Positions 1 to 14,209 of a DNA stretch of 64,000 nucleotides are shown piece after piece (position 1 is the stretch's first letter; every line of letters starts with the position of its first letter). The notes below the pieces were generated by a model that had not been told where the DNA came from, made no database searches, and saw nothing but the letters and a program-made list of their open reading frames with translations. The translations under genes were made by a program, and so were the position numbers. Location: assembly GCF_949987515.2 (NCBI RefSeq), contig NC_082687.1, forward strand, positions 115,611,838 to 115,675,837, read 5' to 3'. The DNA comes from Delphinus delphis. Taxonomy: Eukaryota; Chordata; Mammalia; Artiodactyla; Delphinidae.

Positions 1-217
1 GCCAAATGTCTCCAGGGGCATGAGGACAAAATCATCCCTGGTAGAGAATCAACTGTTTTGGCTCATCTAAACTTGTAACACAATATGAGTTGGGATTAGA
101 CTAATAATTTAAGGACAAATAATGTTTTAAAATAGCATGAACATATATGACCTATAAAATATGCTTTCAGAATATATACTGCCAACTTTCAGCATGTTTT
201 CATCTTTTCTTTAAGAG
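1..217. other. No recognised feature
   Basis: Noncoding sequence with no long reading frame and no repeat that I recognise. Confidence 0.5.
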
Positions 218-296
218 ATATGTGTTGTACACCGAAACCGGCACAGCATTGTTAATCAACTATATTCCAATATAAAGTAAAAAGTTTAAAAAAAAG
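218..296 (+). mobile_element. L1 3' terminal fragment
   Basis: The wording 'gtgttgtacacc' followed by 'attgttaatcaactatattc' and an A-rich end matches the extreme 3' end of cetartiodactyl L1 elements. Only the tail is present, which is typical of a severely 5'-truncated insertion. Confidence 0.65.
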
Positions 297-3200
297 ATAT
301 GTAATAATCATAGTAATGATAGCTCTACCAAACTTTTGCTTTGATAGAAATGTCTCAGACAACTTATAGTAAAGCAACAACAAAATCACCCAGTGGGTCA
401 TTAAACACGGGCCTTCATTCTAAATACTGAAGCAATTCTAAAGAAGTGTTTTTCCTTGGGGTAAGAAGGTGAAGTACTTGGAGAGCTTTATCATGAGGAT
501 GACTCATCTGCTTTCAGGAATAGTTGGTCAAGGCGGGTTTTCAGAAGAGGGAGGAATTCTTTTTCAGTTTAGCAGCTGTTGCTAGGCAATGGTTTGATCA
601 AAAAAGGTAGGGTAGAACAGCTGTGGAAAGCCAAGGTCTTTATCTCTGCAGTAAACAGTTTTCAGTCCTGAAAGATCTTTTCCATATTCCTCTTTGAAAT
701 CTGGCAATCGTTGTTGCTTTTGAATAAAAGAATTGGGGACTCATGCTCTTCACTTATAAGATTTGTAAGTCTTTCTATGATGCTATCAAATCGAAACTGC
801 ATGAGATAAAGTTAAACACGCAAGGAAGACTATTGCAATAGGGAAAGAGACTGAACACCACTCTGCTAAAGCAAAAGGTGGATGGTTTTTAAGTGCTGGG
901 GTGAGCTGGTGGAAAAGTATTGGAGGACATTAAAGGGGAGGTTGACAAATGTGATGTGAGCACACAGTTATTCCTGAGTTGGCAAATGTTTTTCTCATTA
1001 ATGTGATTAAGCCAGGTGTGTCTGCTGATTGGCACCCATCAAGACACTTATCCTTTCATAGAGACTGGGAGATAGGAATGCTACATCCTTTAATATTTAC
1101 ATTTCAAAGACATGATTTCAGGTTCTTGAGAAAGACAGTCTTGGGTTGTAAAACTGGAAAGTAGCTAGAGGAAATGTTACATATATTTAAGAGGGGCAGA
1201 GAAAGAATTAACATTTACAAGTTTTCTAAAAGTAAATGCTCTATCAGTGATCTATAGTCAGAAACGAACTTGTCTAAAGTTTAGTTAATCTAAGAAAAAT
1301 ATTAAGGCAAGTTGATCAATGCTCAAAAAGTGTAATGGATTCATACTTGTAAATGGAATTTGCTAGTTTTGCTTCCTTACAGCTCCAAACAAGAGGGATC
1401 AAATACTTTGCTGGAATGGTAGAACCCAGCAAAGGAAACAAAACTTGTGTTTATATTTGTCTTTCAAAATAGAACTTTGTAAAAAGACTATAGGCAAAAT
1501 AACATGGTGTTCCACTGCAAAAACCATCTGCTTGAGATGAGACCTTTCTTTCTGAACGGCAAGTTTTTCCTAAATGCCATAAAATAGGACAAATCATCAA
1601 AAGGCCATAAGAACATTTTTTTTTTCTCACAAAAGGAGATAAAAGTCCTTCCTCTGTGGGAGTGGAATTTCAGGGATAAATTTAGTTGGGATAAATTTAG
1701 TTGGGGAAATTTAGTTGAGAGAAGATCCTTCTCTTTTGAATGAGTTTCCAGTGACCACCACCCACCCTTTTCTGCCAAAATTGGAAAAAATCTGATAGTT
1801 TTCAAGAGCATTCCAATGAGGAAGAATTTGCTTCCCATTTGAAACTCTGAGAGAAGAGAATCTTGAAAAACACACAGTGCCAGTGTGTAGTGACTGCAGG
1901 AGAGGTGGAATGGCTGGGATAGACAGAGAGAAAGTCCAGGATAATACCTCCTGCTTCTCATGACCTGGTTATGATCTGCAGGAAACTTAAATGTTCTTTA
2001 ATGCCTCATTGGGAGAAAAAGGCTTAGACAAACTGCATAGGCAAGTGTATCTAAAAAGTTTGGGGCTTTGGACAAGAAGAGCCCAAAACATGGAGATCTC
2101 AAAATTCGGGGCATTTGGGGTAGTTACATACACTGGGAGTGGAGATCTACACACACCCAGAGGCAGATTCAGATTCATTACATAATTGGTGGATATCAGT
2201 AAGGATTTGGAGAAGAGTATAGGACCAGAGGTCCCTTCCAATGACAATTTGTAACCTTCCCCTAAAGCTAGGGGCCATCTAGAAAGAAAAAAATATATAT
2301 ATATAGGAATAGAATAGACAATGTAAATGAGTATTTTTTAAACTGCAACATATGCAGCATTCTGGAATCAAAGGGAGAAAAAGAATTAAACTAAAACGAA
2401 GTCTTACTAAATCAGAAATACAATGGCAACATTTATACTTTTTAAAAGTTAAGTAATTATTAATATTTGGGGTGTATGCCTTTCTCTAGTATCTTGTTAT
2501 TTAACAGAAGTTATTTTCTAAAGTATACAATAATGTAAAACTAATAAGGAATGAAAATGATCCATGCCAAGATATACTTGATTCAATTAAGTAATAAAAA
2601 TACTGAAATAAATAATTACTGGTGTCCACGCCTTGCCAGGCTCAGGGCTAGGAGCTGAACTTATATTATTTTATAACTACCTGCTAGTGTTCTGTTCAAG
2701 CTTCCTTCCTTCCATTTGTAAACATGAGCTACTAACAATTATTATAAGTAACATTAATTTTTATTGTTGAAATCATATGCTGCAGTGATTTCAAAATAAA
2801 TTACTCCTGAATCATTTTACATTAATACAGCATTTAGGGCTGAATTCATGGGCATGCGGCCAGTAAAAGTGCAATAGCATAAAGCCATTCACTGAGAAGG
2901 GCCCCAGGCCCGATTAAGGCTCTGTCACTGTCTTAACATTCTTAATAATGTTCTTTATCTCAGAACTGCTGTTTTGCAAGTGAATCTAATGGGGCAGTGG
3001 AATAGATGTGAGCAAAGGAGATACATTCAATACGTGCGTCAGGCATTCTCTGTCACCTGACTTGCATATGTGCTCAGGAGGCCCCACGAGCGCGGGATTC
3101 CTATGGGCCCATGATTCATAGGAAAAGAGTTCAGCAAGATTCAAATCAAGTCCAAGGTAAGTGTGCGTGAGTTCTAGGACTGACTAAGCCTGGGTACTAA

Positions 3201-5444
3201 CAATGCCGAGAAGCCATGCTTTCCACCTGAAACAGAACTCACTTTGAACTCACAACGAAGGCAATGGGGTTCTAAGAAACACTGATAGCCAAGGAACCCT
3301 CTGTATTCTTTCTTACTCATATATTACTTCCCTGTATTAACCAACCACTTATCCTGAAATTGATGACATAGAAGGAAAGGGAAAGATAGCGCAACCCATC
3401 ACTCCTTTCCCTTCAGTTCTTCCTTACTCATCATCAGTAAGCCAAAGCTAGAGGGTGGTGGTTGACTGTGCGTGCATGAAGAAATAAAATAAAAACACTT
3501 GAGTTTGTTTTGTGTAGTGTTTCCACTGTTCGGGTAAGAATGGCGTACATATATACGTACAAGCTAAGACATTCAAGTTATGTAATTTGGGGGTACTGCA
3601 TATGAATAGAATGTTCTTGTATTTGCATGTAAAACTGGCATTGTACAAGATAAAAATGAATGGTAAAATTCATGTTAGTAACTTAAAACATTAATTTTTC
3701 TTTACTTAGACTGACATTAAATAGCAAATTAAAACACCATGGAAAGTCAGAGAGAAACCGCGGAAAAAATGGGAAAACCTCTGTGTGTTAGTACCTTGAA
3801 CAACACATTTTTCCTGCATTTTGAACAAGGTGCTCCACAGTTTCATTTCTCACTGAGCCTCACAAATTATGTAACTGATCCTGACAGCATTCTGTGTCAA
3901 AAATCTGCTGATTCCTGGATTGTTTTGCTTCTACTAATACCACATTTTGCTGGTGAGGTTAGAATTCTAATAAAAGCCAACTTTGACAACATCAGAAAGT
4001 AGAAGCACATTCTCCAAAGCTATGGTTGAACAATTAAACATGTTCTTGACTTTGGAAACCAAAGTTGTTTACAATGGCTTCCTTGGGGCTAATTGAAGAG
4101 TTTGATGTCAATTCTCCTTCTTCTTGGGATTAATATGTTCTAAAACATTCAATCTAGCCCCAAACAGGCAAAACAGAGAAAAAAAGATTGTGCTGTGTTT
4201 TGGCCTATGAATGGAACCCAAGCAAATATAAGATGATTTCTCATTGACAATAAAATCGTAGAAATCTTGTCTATGTAATTCTCAGTAGCAACATAAATAA
4301 TTTTCAAAACTGGACTTATCCTTTGTTAGAGACAATGTTGCTATTTATATTACAATATTGCTTTTTATCAAAATGATACAATTGAGATATCCTACAGTAT
4401 TACCTTTGACATGTAGTTAATAGTGAAGTCTTTCACTTTCTAAATGTTTCTGAAACAACTCTGACCATTATAAAAATCCTTTGAAAGTGTCTAAGCACTA
4501 GTTATTACAGCACCTAGAGATGCAGTTTCTCACACAAATGCTGTGCAGCACATGCTGGCAGAACACTTTTGCTAAGAGAATCACCAAAATATAAGAAAGA
4601 CACATTCCAGATGCCTGTTGGTCCTGAAGTAGGTGACAGCGATACTCGTTCAGAGGCTCAGACTCCAAGACTTCATTTCCTGGCGAGGAAAATGTGTCCT
4701 GGAGCCCGTTTGGTTCCAAATTTTTGAAAGAGTTGAATTCTTATCAGTATCTTAGCACTCCCACACCTGTTATCAGATGATGTCACAATCATAATCACAA
4801 TCAGAGGCTCCCTGCTGTTAAAGCAGATATATTTTACAAGGCTAGAAGAGAAGAGATAAATAGAAAATCATGAGTGATGTTTATAAAGTAAAGGATGTGC
4901 AGTGTTTCTGTGTTCTGTCTGAAAAAAAGACAAGAACAGGCAGGCGTTCGGCAAGCTGCCCAACACATACTGCATCGTGCATAAACTGCTGGGTTGTGCA
5001 TAAACAAGGAGGAGCTGGGTTGTGCTGGAAAGCACTGTGACTTAGAGACCTGTCAGATAGGCACAGCTCTAGGGAGGCGGCTCAGGGTAGCGATGTTGGC
5101 GCACATCACCTGGAGGAAGGCTGGAGGCAGCAGCGGATGGCTGTGTTTAACATAACACATTGCATCAGACACCGAGTTTAGGACTGGCTTCAGAGTCAGT
5201 GGTTTCTGTTTCTGCATCTAGTGAAGTATCAGGTACTGATAAAAAATTGTAAGGTTTTTAGATAGACCTGCTCACACTGCTTTCATGTGTGCCCTTCTGT
5301 CTTTTCTTTAGAATATCTAATGAATTGTGCCAATTACAAATAACTTAGTTGGAATTAACTAATTAATATGTTGTCCAAGTATACAGAATTCTTTTTTTCC
5401 CCTTGCTCTGTTTGTATCAGAGGCCTGAGAGGACCGCTAGATCT
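297..5444. other. Noncoding stretch, mostly unrecognised
   Basis: No gene is supported. Scattered open frames, the longest 157 codons at 1488-1961 on the minus strand, show no recognisable family and are flanked by stops. A 15-bp tandem repeat lies at 1673-1717 and a short (TA)n run near 2291. The stretch 2625-2670 vaguely resembles the tail of an old MIR or L2 copy but is too short to call. Confidence 0.5.
1673..1717. repeat. Short tandem repeat, about 3 x 15 bp
   Basis: Three consecutive imperfect copies of a unit close to GGATAAATTTAGTTG are visible. The third copy differs by a few bases. Confidence 0.8.
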
Positions 5445-5888
5445 GTTTATTTTTAATTTATTTTTAATTTTAAAAATCACAGTCAACCATTTTCAACCGT
5501 ACAGTTTAGCAGTGTTAACTCTATTTACATTGTTGTGCAACAGGCCTCTAGAACTTTTCATCTTGCAAAACTGAAATTCTGTATCTGTTGAACGTCTCCC
5601 CATTCCTCCCCCTCTCGCCACCACCAAGCCCCTGGCAACCACCACTATGCTTTCTGCTTCTATAAGTTTGGTTGATATACTGGAACCATACAGTATTTTT
5701 TATGACTGCTTATTTCACTTAGTATAATATCTTCAAATTTCATCCATGTTGTAGCATATGACAGGCTTTCCTTTTTTATAAGGAAGAGAAGTATTCCATT
5801 GTATGTATGTACCGCATGTTCTCATTCATTCATTCATTGGTGGACCTATGGGTTGCTTCCAGCTTTTGGCTATTGTGAATAATGCTAC
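5445..5888 (-). mobile_element. L1 3' end fragment, antisense
   Basis: The segment begins T-rich at its low-coordinate end, which is the poly-A side of a minus-strand element. It then follows the usual antisense L1 3' UTR and ORF2-end wording: pyrimidine-rich 'ccaccaccaagcccctggc', 'tatttcacttagtataat', 'gtattccattgtatg', 'ggttgcttccagcttttggc'. It is an old, 5'-truncated copy. Confidence 0.8.
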
Positions 5889-6030
5889 CCACCCTAAATC
5901 CAAGATGATCTCATTTTGAGGTTCTTACCTTAATTACACCTGCAAAGATCCTATTTCCAAATAAAGTCACATTCACAAGTACCAGAGGTAAGGACTTGGG
6001 CATGTCTTTTTGTGACCACTAATAAAACAC
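5889..6030 (-). mobile_element. MaLR-type (MLT1/MST-like) LTR fragment
   Basis: Read on the minus strand, the segment follows the mammalian MaLR LTR pattern: aagtccttacctctggtac, then tgtgactttatttggaaata, then gtaattaaggtaag. Only part of the LTR remains. The subfamily is uncertain. Confidence 0.55.
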
Positions 6031-8925
6031 CACCCACATCATGTCAGAACTGTAATATAAGAAGTTAACATAATGTCAGCCTAGAGTAAGTGAAACCTTC
6101 AGAACTTGGCAAAGACAAACTCAAAATCTTGCCAGGACAATTCTGGATGGTGGGAAATTCAATGGAAAAGAACATGAATTTATAGTTATTAACTGTGTGA
6201 GAGAAAGAAAAAGACACTCTTCACAACTTAAATAAGAAAAATTGTGTGTTTAAAATATTCAGATTAAAAAAAAACATTCTACTGCTGAAGCATATCCTCT
6301 TCCAAATGTCCATTGAGGCAAATCAGAACAGGGCACATTCCTCTCTTGATTTTCTTTCTCACCATCTCTCTGTCATTACCATTCCCTGTTCTCTTTCTTC
6401 TCTCTCTCTTTCTTCTCCCCATCCTCCTTTAACTCCTCTTCCTCTTTTCTTATTTCTGTTCTTTCTTAATTTCCATAAATGCAAGCAATAATATAAGATT
6501 AGGACTAGATGATTAATGACCTACTGGCTATTTTCTATGAAAAAGTAGTATATGATTCTAACAGCTGGTTTTGTTCCTTTCCTTTCTCTTAGAAATACAG
6601 TGTTTCAAGATGACAGTTCTCCTGACAAAATACTGCTATATAATATCTTACTGGCATCAAAAGAAGTAAGTTGTAACTTTATTTTTAAACAGAAATTTAA
6701 CCTTATCTCAATATACTAAGCTTTTCCATGACTTTCTCTGTTATGTTTTGAAAAATGTCTTTTCTCTATGTATCTTTGGTACAATACCTTTGTGTTCGAA
6801 CTTAGGCATTTCATGAAACTGGTCCTTTGTATTTGAATGTATTTCTTCTTTGGCTTTAAGCAAGGACTTATTTTCCTGAGACACAAAAATGGTGTCTTCA
6901 CTCAATTTTTTACCTTGTAGCTATTTACAGATTTATAGTCCAGTGAGTTCAGTTTTGATTCTACAGTTTCTGTCTTGAGTTTTCATAAATTTAACATTCC
7001 ATTATGTTCGAAAATGGACACACACAAATTCTCTAATCTTACTGCACAAGTTATAACAAATCTGTTGAAAAGAAATTAAGAAAAAAATAAATGTATGACT
7101 TTGACTTGCAGCAAGTATTATTAAAAACTCGACACATCAGAATTCTTTCAGAAAGTTGGATACAAGACTTCTCAAGGAAACTCCCTGGTTCCTGCATCAC
7201 AGCCACTCTATCCCTGGAGTTAACCCTTAAGCCAGTGCCTTCCAGATCCTCCAACTAAACAATTGTTTGTCCAAAAACTTTTTCTCTTTAAAGTAGCTAG
7301 AAAGGTTTTGTTATTTACTACCAGTTATATTTTGATCTAATATCTGGTACCAGAAGTGATTTGGGGCAATAAGTCTTCTAGATCTATTTATCCAAAATTA
7401 GAATTTATCCACTCCAAAAAATGTTTGGAGGTAGTGAACCTATGCAGTTACCACTGAAAAATGAGGCCTGGAGAGTAAATAACAGGCAGTGCAAACCTTA
7501 TTTAAATCATTGCCTTGTCCATTTGAAATAATGTGTATTGTAAGGCATGGGTCTAATATACTGGAATGTAACAAAATAAAAAATAATATGGGGTTAAATG
7601 GCTGCTTTACTTCCAATAAATACCAAAATCAGATACAGAATTTAATTCTGTGGACTGCTGAGTCATAAAACAGATCAAATTCATAGCCACACCAGTCTAT
7701 TATGGGGATTAAGAGCAGTAGATTGGGAAAGAGTGGGATGTTCTTGACAAGCAGAAGCAATGTTCCTTCCTGTCATATGAGTTTGGTCCTGTTTTCCATG
7801 AGGATCGTTGGGACATCACATGGAGTAGTTTCTTTGCAAGGTGTATCAATTTTCCTTATGATTCCTGACTAAAAACTACAGTCAGAATGAGTTATGCTCC
7901 AGGAGTAAATTACTAAGTCAAGCCTAAGAACAAAAGAGTTACATGCCAAAGGGATTATAAGATTTTGCTTATTTACATTGGTGATCCTGAAATGGGGGAC
8001 AGATTCTGATGGTACCAAATAAGGGATGAGAGAATATAAATAGGTATTTTCTTATGTATTTATTACGTATTTGAGTGGAGCACAAAGTAAAAACAAAAAC
8101 AAAAAAATGGTATATGGCTGAGCCAGACTGGGAAGAAAGCTGACGTGCTATTTGGCACCTAAGACCAATCACATTCAATATTGAAGTCAAGCACGTTCTC
8201 AGAAGCACAAGTAACTTGTGTGAATAAATGGTTCTTACTCCCAGGGTGTTTCTTTTATGCCATTAACAGTTCCTTAGTCCACTTAAGTCTTCACAGAGAC
8301 TTCAATATGATAAGGTTAATGGTTTACAGTTGTTTTTTCATGATGTGATGACACCTACCGGAAATAAACTGCCATAGCCCCACTGGGTTATCCTCAACAG
8401 ACATTAAGGGAAGAAAACTCCGCAGTGGGCAGCACTTGGAGTGGTATATCTGTTTTATTTTTTTGTTTGTTTGCTTTGTTTTGTTTTTATTCTGCCTTTG
8501 AGGAATTTCCAGCCTGAATCATAGATCTGTACTCTTAGCACAGACTATTGGGGCGCACATATAGATGTTCGCAGATTTGAAAAGAACAGAAGATTGATGA
8601 CAAGTAAATGAAGGAAAAATTATGTAGATGAACCACCCAGAATGGACTTTGAGTCTGTTCCATGTGAATGCTCACCAAAAACAGAAGATTGTCAAAAATC
8701 AGGTAGATATGGTAACCCAACTTATGCATGTCCATCAGCCTTTTCTCTGAGTGATCTCATTACTCAGTGGGCTTACAATTTAAAAAGTGATATTAGAAAT
8801 AAAGATCATGTCTGAGTTCAACAACGTGGGTAGTAATTAGCAGGATAGAAAAATCCTGAGCACTAATATGGCGCTACCATAGGACATAGACTGGGAAGAG
8901 GAAAGAGCCTAAAAATCAAGATTGT
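6031..8925. other. Noncoding stretch, mostly unrecognised
   Basis: No supportable gene. The segment at about 6338-6475 is a pyrimidine-rich low-complexity run. The rest is AT-rich with short random reading frames. Confidence 0.5.
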
Positions 8926-9240
8926 ATGTGTGTATATTCTGATGAAGGTAAAGACATTGAACCTTTTAATTCTACCAATCCTTTGTCAATAGAAGCAGCT
9001 CTTCCTCCCTTGTCTGAGGTGGTTACTTTACTCTTGCCTGAAGAAAGGGTAACAGCCTCCTCTGAGGTAGTTTTCAGACAGGAGACTGCTGATTCAACTC
9101 ATTCCCTCACCATGCAAGCCCAGGGGATTCAGGTACTAAGTCTGACTCAGCCAGACTTACCATACTCATCAAAAGAATTGCAAAATTTAGCTAATAATGT
9201 AGACAAATTATGGGGAATATGTATGGGAGTGAATTCTTAG
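8926..9240 (+). pseudogene. Possible remnant of an endogenous retroviral gag-like frame
   Basis: This is a 104-codon open frame with an acidic, proline- and serine-bearing first half and an LPYSSKELQNLA stretch near residues 77-88. That stretch loosely recalls the PYS.KEL motif of gamma-type ERV Gag remnants. No flanking LTR or pol was recognised. It could equally be a chance open frame. It is a fragment with no intact function visible. Confidence 0.22.
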
Positions 9241-11735
9241 CGTGTTGGATCAAGGTGAAAAAAAATAATCTTGGATCAACCTAAATTTGTTGACACCATG
9301 TACTAAACAGAAATTCTGTATTCCATGTATTAGAATTAAATAGAAATGCCTGATTTACTTTGACTGGATGATTGACTGAATCCTAGAACCAAAAGTAGTC
9401 TATACTAAATAAAGATGATATGACAGAGCTTCCTTGCTATAGTGTAGAAGAAGCCATCCAAAGGCATATGTAGATAGGAAGGCTAGAGTGTATCATGTAA
9501 CAACTGCTCACAAACCACTAAAATATATATTTCCCTTTCTTGTGATCATACTTCTCCCAGTGCCTCTATCCACAAATTTAACTTTTTTGATTATCATGTT
9601 AATCAGCACTGACTGATTCTGATTAAGAAATGTTTATGATTTTAAAAAAGTCATTTTGAACCAACATTCAGACAATGGTCTTAAGCTGGTGGAATTCATT
9701 AGTATAACCACATATTCCCCACCAATAAACAGCTGGCCTGATATGGGTGACATGGACTACTAAATATGTGTTACATGAAATGACAGACATTGAAAGATTG
9801 AGGTTCAGACTCACAGGATACATTGTATTTATACCAAATTCCTATTGCTTTGGAAAACTAATTCTAGTTCCACTACCCAGAAGCATATTAAAATTTAAAA
9901 GCTTTTCTTTTTTTCAGAATCCAACTTCTGTTTGCTATTAGACATTATTAATTTATTGTGGAAGAAATGGAGATTGTTACTCTATATAGTATAGTGATCA
10001 TATTTAAATCTTTCTCTGTAGTTTGAAAGTGCTTCTACCTACTTTAGCTAAGACAAAATTCAGCATCATAAATAACTTACAAAGGAACAAAATGATGTTC
10101 AGAGTAGTTCTATCATACACCTAAGTCATTTAGCAGATGATCAGAGGCTTTTTTGCTTTAATAAAAATATGTAAGTCCCCATATTCAAACTTTTAAATTC
10201 TATCAAGTATATTCACATGTGTAATGACAAAAAGTGATTAAAAGTCCATCATTTATTCTTCAAGAGTTGATGAAAGGAATATATATTTTATATTCAAAAG
10301 TGTTTTTATTCATTATTCAGATAGAATAATAACTTTTACCATAATTTTGAGTCCATCACTCTTCTTTATATAATCATTAATGGAATAAAGAAGAGATTTT
10401 CCCTGTAGCAAATTAGGTTATGTTATGTCAGAGCTATGCTTTTCTTTAAAATATCTGGTCTTAGTTATTTTGGAAAATAAATACTCAGAAGAACTACATC
10501 CAACTAGATGAACTACTGACCTCTTCTACTATGGAAATTCCTATATATCTTTGTTGTATTATTACTTTTATTATTTTCATTCTTTGATGTCTAAGGGAAC
10601 ACTAAATTGTCACAGTCTCTGTTAACAAAATAAAGGTGAGTAGGTAAAAACATCAAGCAGAGATTGGTGCTACACAAAGTTGGCGTGTATGATAATTATT
10701 TTTTTCCCCATCAGAATTAATTGTTGCCATATTTAGAGAGAAACTGCGCATGAGAAAAAGTCATCAAGATTCAGTAATTCAGTGAGTTCCTCAATGTAAA
10801 GAAACTGGATAACTCTTTGTAGGACTCTCCACCAATTTTATATTACCTGGTCCATAACAGATGACTGACAGATGTTTCTCAAAACTTTATGACAGCTATA
10901 TTTTGCACAATGTGGTTCCCCTCTCCGTGTTTGTGACTACATAAATAAAATTAACAATTGATTAATATGACTAATTTTTACTAGATTCAAACAACAGTTC
11001 CCAGCATGCAATAAGCACTGAATAATTCACCAATGAAAACAACTCTTAAAATTCATGCAGGTATACCACTTCACTACATTGTCCCATACTGAAGCAAAAA
11101 TTTTCATTAACTATTCTAATTAATCTAAAATATTTCATATGACCAGCATCCCACTCATTGCTGCAGATTATGAAATACACCAAAAGGTAAAGAGATGCTA
11201 GGCTCAAACTGCAAACATTTATTCTTCCAAATGTGTGATTACATATTTAAAATCAGCTAAGGGAATAAAATTAAGGATGCATCCTAAAATACAGTAGTTC
11301 TCTTATGAAATGGAATTTTAGTGATATAAAAACTAATGAGATTTGCAATGACTCCCCTGTCATTTTTACACCTGCCTTAATAACATGGAAATATTAAGGT
11401 AGCAAAACATTAGGGTATAATTAGGAAACAATTTCATTTTAAGACGGCCACTAAACATAAAGAAGAATGTTATTAGTAGTGTAATGCTATGCAGAATACC
11501 TTTCAGTTATATGACACAATTTGGCTGTGCCTATCACTTTGATATGTAATTAAAGCAGATAGTTTAGGCATTTATAATTATCAGTGCAAATTTGTAAAGT
11601 AAGGAATGAAAGTTAGCTGTTAGGTGGGGAATAATAAAATATGGGGATAAAAATTTTTCTATAAAAGTTCACTGGGAGTTTGGGGGTTGGTTTTAATTTA
11701 TCTTAGTTATAAAGTAAACACAATGATTCTTTTTC
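9241..11735. other. AT-rich noncoding stretch
   Basis: No gene and no confidently named repeat. It contains only short open frames. Confidence 0.5.
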
Positions 11736-11966
11736 TTACGTCTTTATTGGAGTATAATTGCTTTACAATGGTATGTTAGTTTCTGCTTTATAACAAAGTG
11801 AATCAGCTATACATATACATATATCCCCATATCCCCTCCCTCTTGCATCTCCCTCCCTCCCTCCCTCCCTATCCCACCCCTCTAGGTGGTCACAAAGCAC
11901 CCAGCTGACCTCCCTGTGCTATGCGGCTGCTTCCCACTAGCTATCCATTTTATAGTGTTTTGCATA
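11736..11966 (-). mobile_element. Late cetartiodactyl-type L1 3' end, antisense
   Basis: The order 'tctttattggagtataattg', 'ctttataacaaagtgaatca', a (CCCT)n run near 11849-11870, then 'aggtggtcacaaagcaccc' and 'gtgctatgcggctgcttccc' matches the inverted 3' UTR of late L1 copies in whales. A sense-strand copy of the same tail lies at 22515-22690. Confidence 0.88.
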
Positions 11967-12479
11967 ACAAGAGCTTTAATTAAGAAAATGATTATAAAGG
12001 GATATTTGGCAATTGAACAAGCAGTTCATTTAAACCCAATATATCTATGCTTATATTAACTAAGAAAAATATACATCAGGTCATACAAGAAAGTTTCTAT
12101 ATTCTCTTTTTCATAGGCCATACAAAGAGAATATGTTTTGAGGGCTAAATCTCTGGAAAACATCTGCATCCTATTTGCTTCTATAAACATACCATAGTGA
12201 TCTACTTCTTCCCTTTTCTTCTCACACATACCTAAAACCTATGTTCCCTCCCCTAATGCACACCTTTTCCTACCAATCTACAGAGTAATTTCCAAATACC
12301 AGATCCGGCTAAATATTTTAGGTAACATAGATTAACTGTAATAGCTAACACTAGCTATAATAGTTATACATAGTGCACATATATTATGTCCAAGAAAAAT
12401 GTGGCTTGCTTTAAAGAATATTTAATACAGTATTCCTCCATCCAGAATTATTTTCCTACTGTTGCCTAGAGAGATTACT
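11967..12479. other. No recognised feature
   Basis: AT-rich noncoding sequence with nothing supportable. Confidence 0.5.
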
Positions 12480-12705
12480 TATTCTTTAAAACTCAGCTCA
12501 AACGTCACCTTTCCTGGGAAGCTTCTTTTCACTTCTGTACGTACATGAGTGCCCCCTCCCCAATCTCTATTCTCATAACTCCCAGTAGGTCTTTGATGTA
12601 GGCTTCCAACCAGGACTGTGGGAAGCTCACAGGCAGGAGCTTTATCATCTTTGTGTCCACAACACCTAGATTGGTCACTGACTTTTTCTAAATACTTAAT
12701 AAAGT
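12480..12705 (+). mobile_element. L2 (LINE2) 3' end fragment
   Basis: The segment keeps the L2 3' order: 'actcagctcaaacgtcacct', 'gggaagcttctt', a central 'tctttgtgtccacaacacct', and a final 'aatacttaataaa'. It is diverged, as expected for a pre-eutherian element. Confidence 0.75.
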
Positions 12706-13669
12706 TATAGAAAAAATATGTTATAAAATATTAAATATTTAAATCAAATAAACACTCTCAAAGTCAGCATTTTACTGTTCTAGTTATAACAAAGAAGGGA
12801 GAGAATATGGGTGTTAAAACAGTTTAATATGTAGTTATATATAGCTAGAGTAACATTGATAAATGTGAGAAAAATGTCTTTGATAGATAAATATTTTACT
12901 ATCCCTGCGATACTCACTATTACCCAACCACTAAGAATCTGAACTGCTTGATGGAAATATGAGTTACAGTTGGTCTAAAAAATTCATTGGGGTTTGGGAA
13001 TAAAAGTAATACTAGGTAGTATCTTTTGTGGAAAACATCATTGGCCATATTTTGTTCAGCAATGTTAAAGAATAATTCACAGATGTTAAGTGAGAGTGCA
13101 GCTGAGTATCTTTACATCCTAAAGACATAATTAGATATAGTTTATATCTGTAGACATAGGCAAATGTAATGTTTTAAAGGCAAAATCCAGTCTGTGGAAA
13201 AGGCAGTTTATATTTTGTTTCTGGATGAACTTTTGGCAGAAAGCTGTTAAGGAAGGCAGTTTGCTCTTCAGCAAGCCAACAGATTTATCAGGGGAAGTAG
13301 CTTGCGTTCTTTGTGGGTTTCCCAGTATGGTTTCAAATTGGAAGAATTGGCAGTCTTTCCTGCTCTCTCTGGAGGCAACTTCCTGTTAATGTCTCTCCCA
13401 CTTAGGCCATGCTGGCACCATTCTCCTCACACTGCAGTCTCAGCAGATATGTTCCAGTTAAACAACTGAGAGGCATAGGAGTAAGTTTACTGACAATAGT
13501 ATTTACCTATTATTTCTCCTTTTATGATAGTTCCAAAATAAAATCACTCTATTTCATCATCAAAACTGTAACCCCAATATTTAATACCAAAGTCTATAAA
13601 ATTTATGGAAACAATTTCCAACTGATCTCTCTGTCTCATTAGCTTCTAATTTAAATACAAAATTAGATG
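12706..13669. other. No recognised feature
   Basis: AT-rich noncoding sequence. The open frame at 13409-13642 has no recognisable family. Confidence 0.5.
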
Positions 13670-14209
13670 GTTCCAGTTCAAGATGGTGATGTGGGAAGAT
13701 CCTGAACTCACCTCTTCCCACAAACACACTGAGTCTATAGCTACATATATTTCCTCTTAAAAAAAAAAAGCAAACAGAAAAACCTGGAAGCTGGCTGAGT
13801 GGCAACTACACGTTAGGCAAATGAGAAGAGAACCACACTGAAGCGGATAGGATAAGGTGGGACATAATCTCACCATAAACCCTACCCCTGGTAGAGCATC
13901 CCACAGTAAGAGGGAACCCAGAACCCAGAGCTTCTCCCTGAGGAGTGAAGGGTTCCAAACCCACATCAAGCACCACAGTTTTTAAGACATACACTTGAGA
14001 GATAAGTCCCCAAGACATGTAACTTTGAAAACCAGTAGGGCTCACATCCTGAAACCCACAAGACTGTAGCAATCTGAAAAACTGCTATTATAGGGCTCAT
14101 GCACTCAGATTCACCCACCCCAGGGCCCAGCTCAGAGGCAACTGATCACATCTAGACTAAAAGTGAGGGAGGCTTTCATTCTTATATTAAAGTATCAGCC
14201 CGAGGCGCA

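Noticed and set aside
1488..1961. 157-codon minus-strand open frame
   Set aside because: No recognisable domain, low-complexity composition and no splice or promoter context; probably chance in AT-rich DNA.
8220..11700. Possible complete endogenous retrovirus around the Gag-like frame
   Set aside because: No paired LTRs, primer-binding site, pol or env wording was found.
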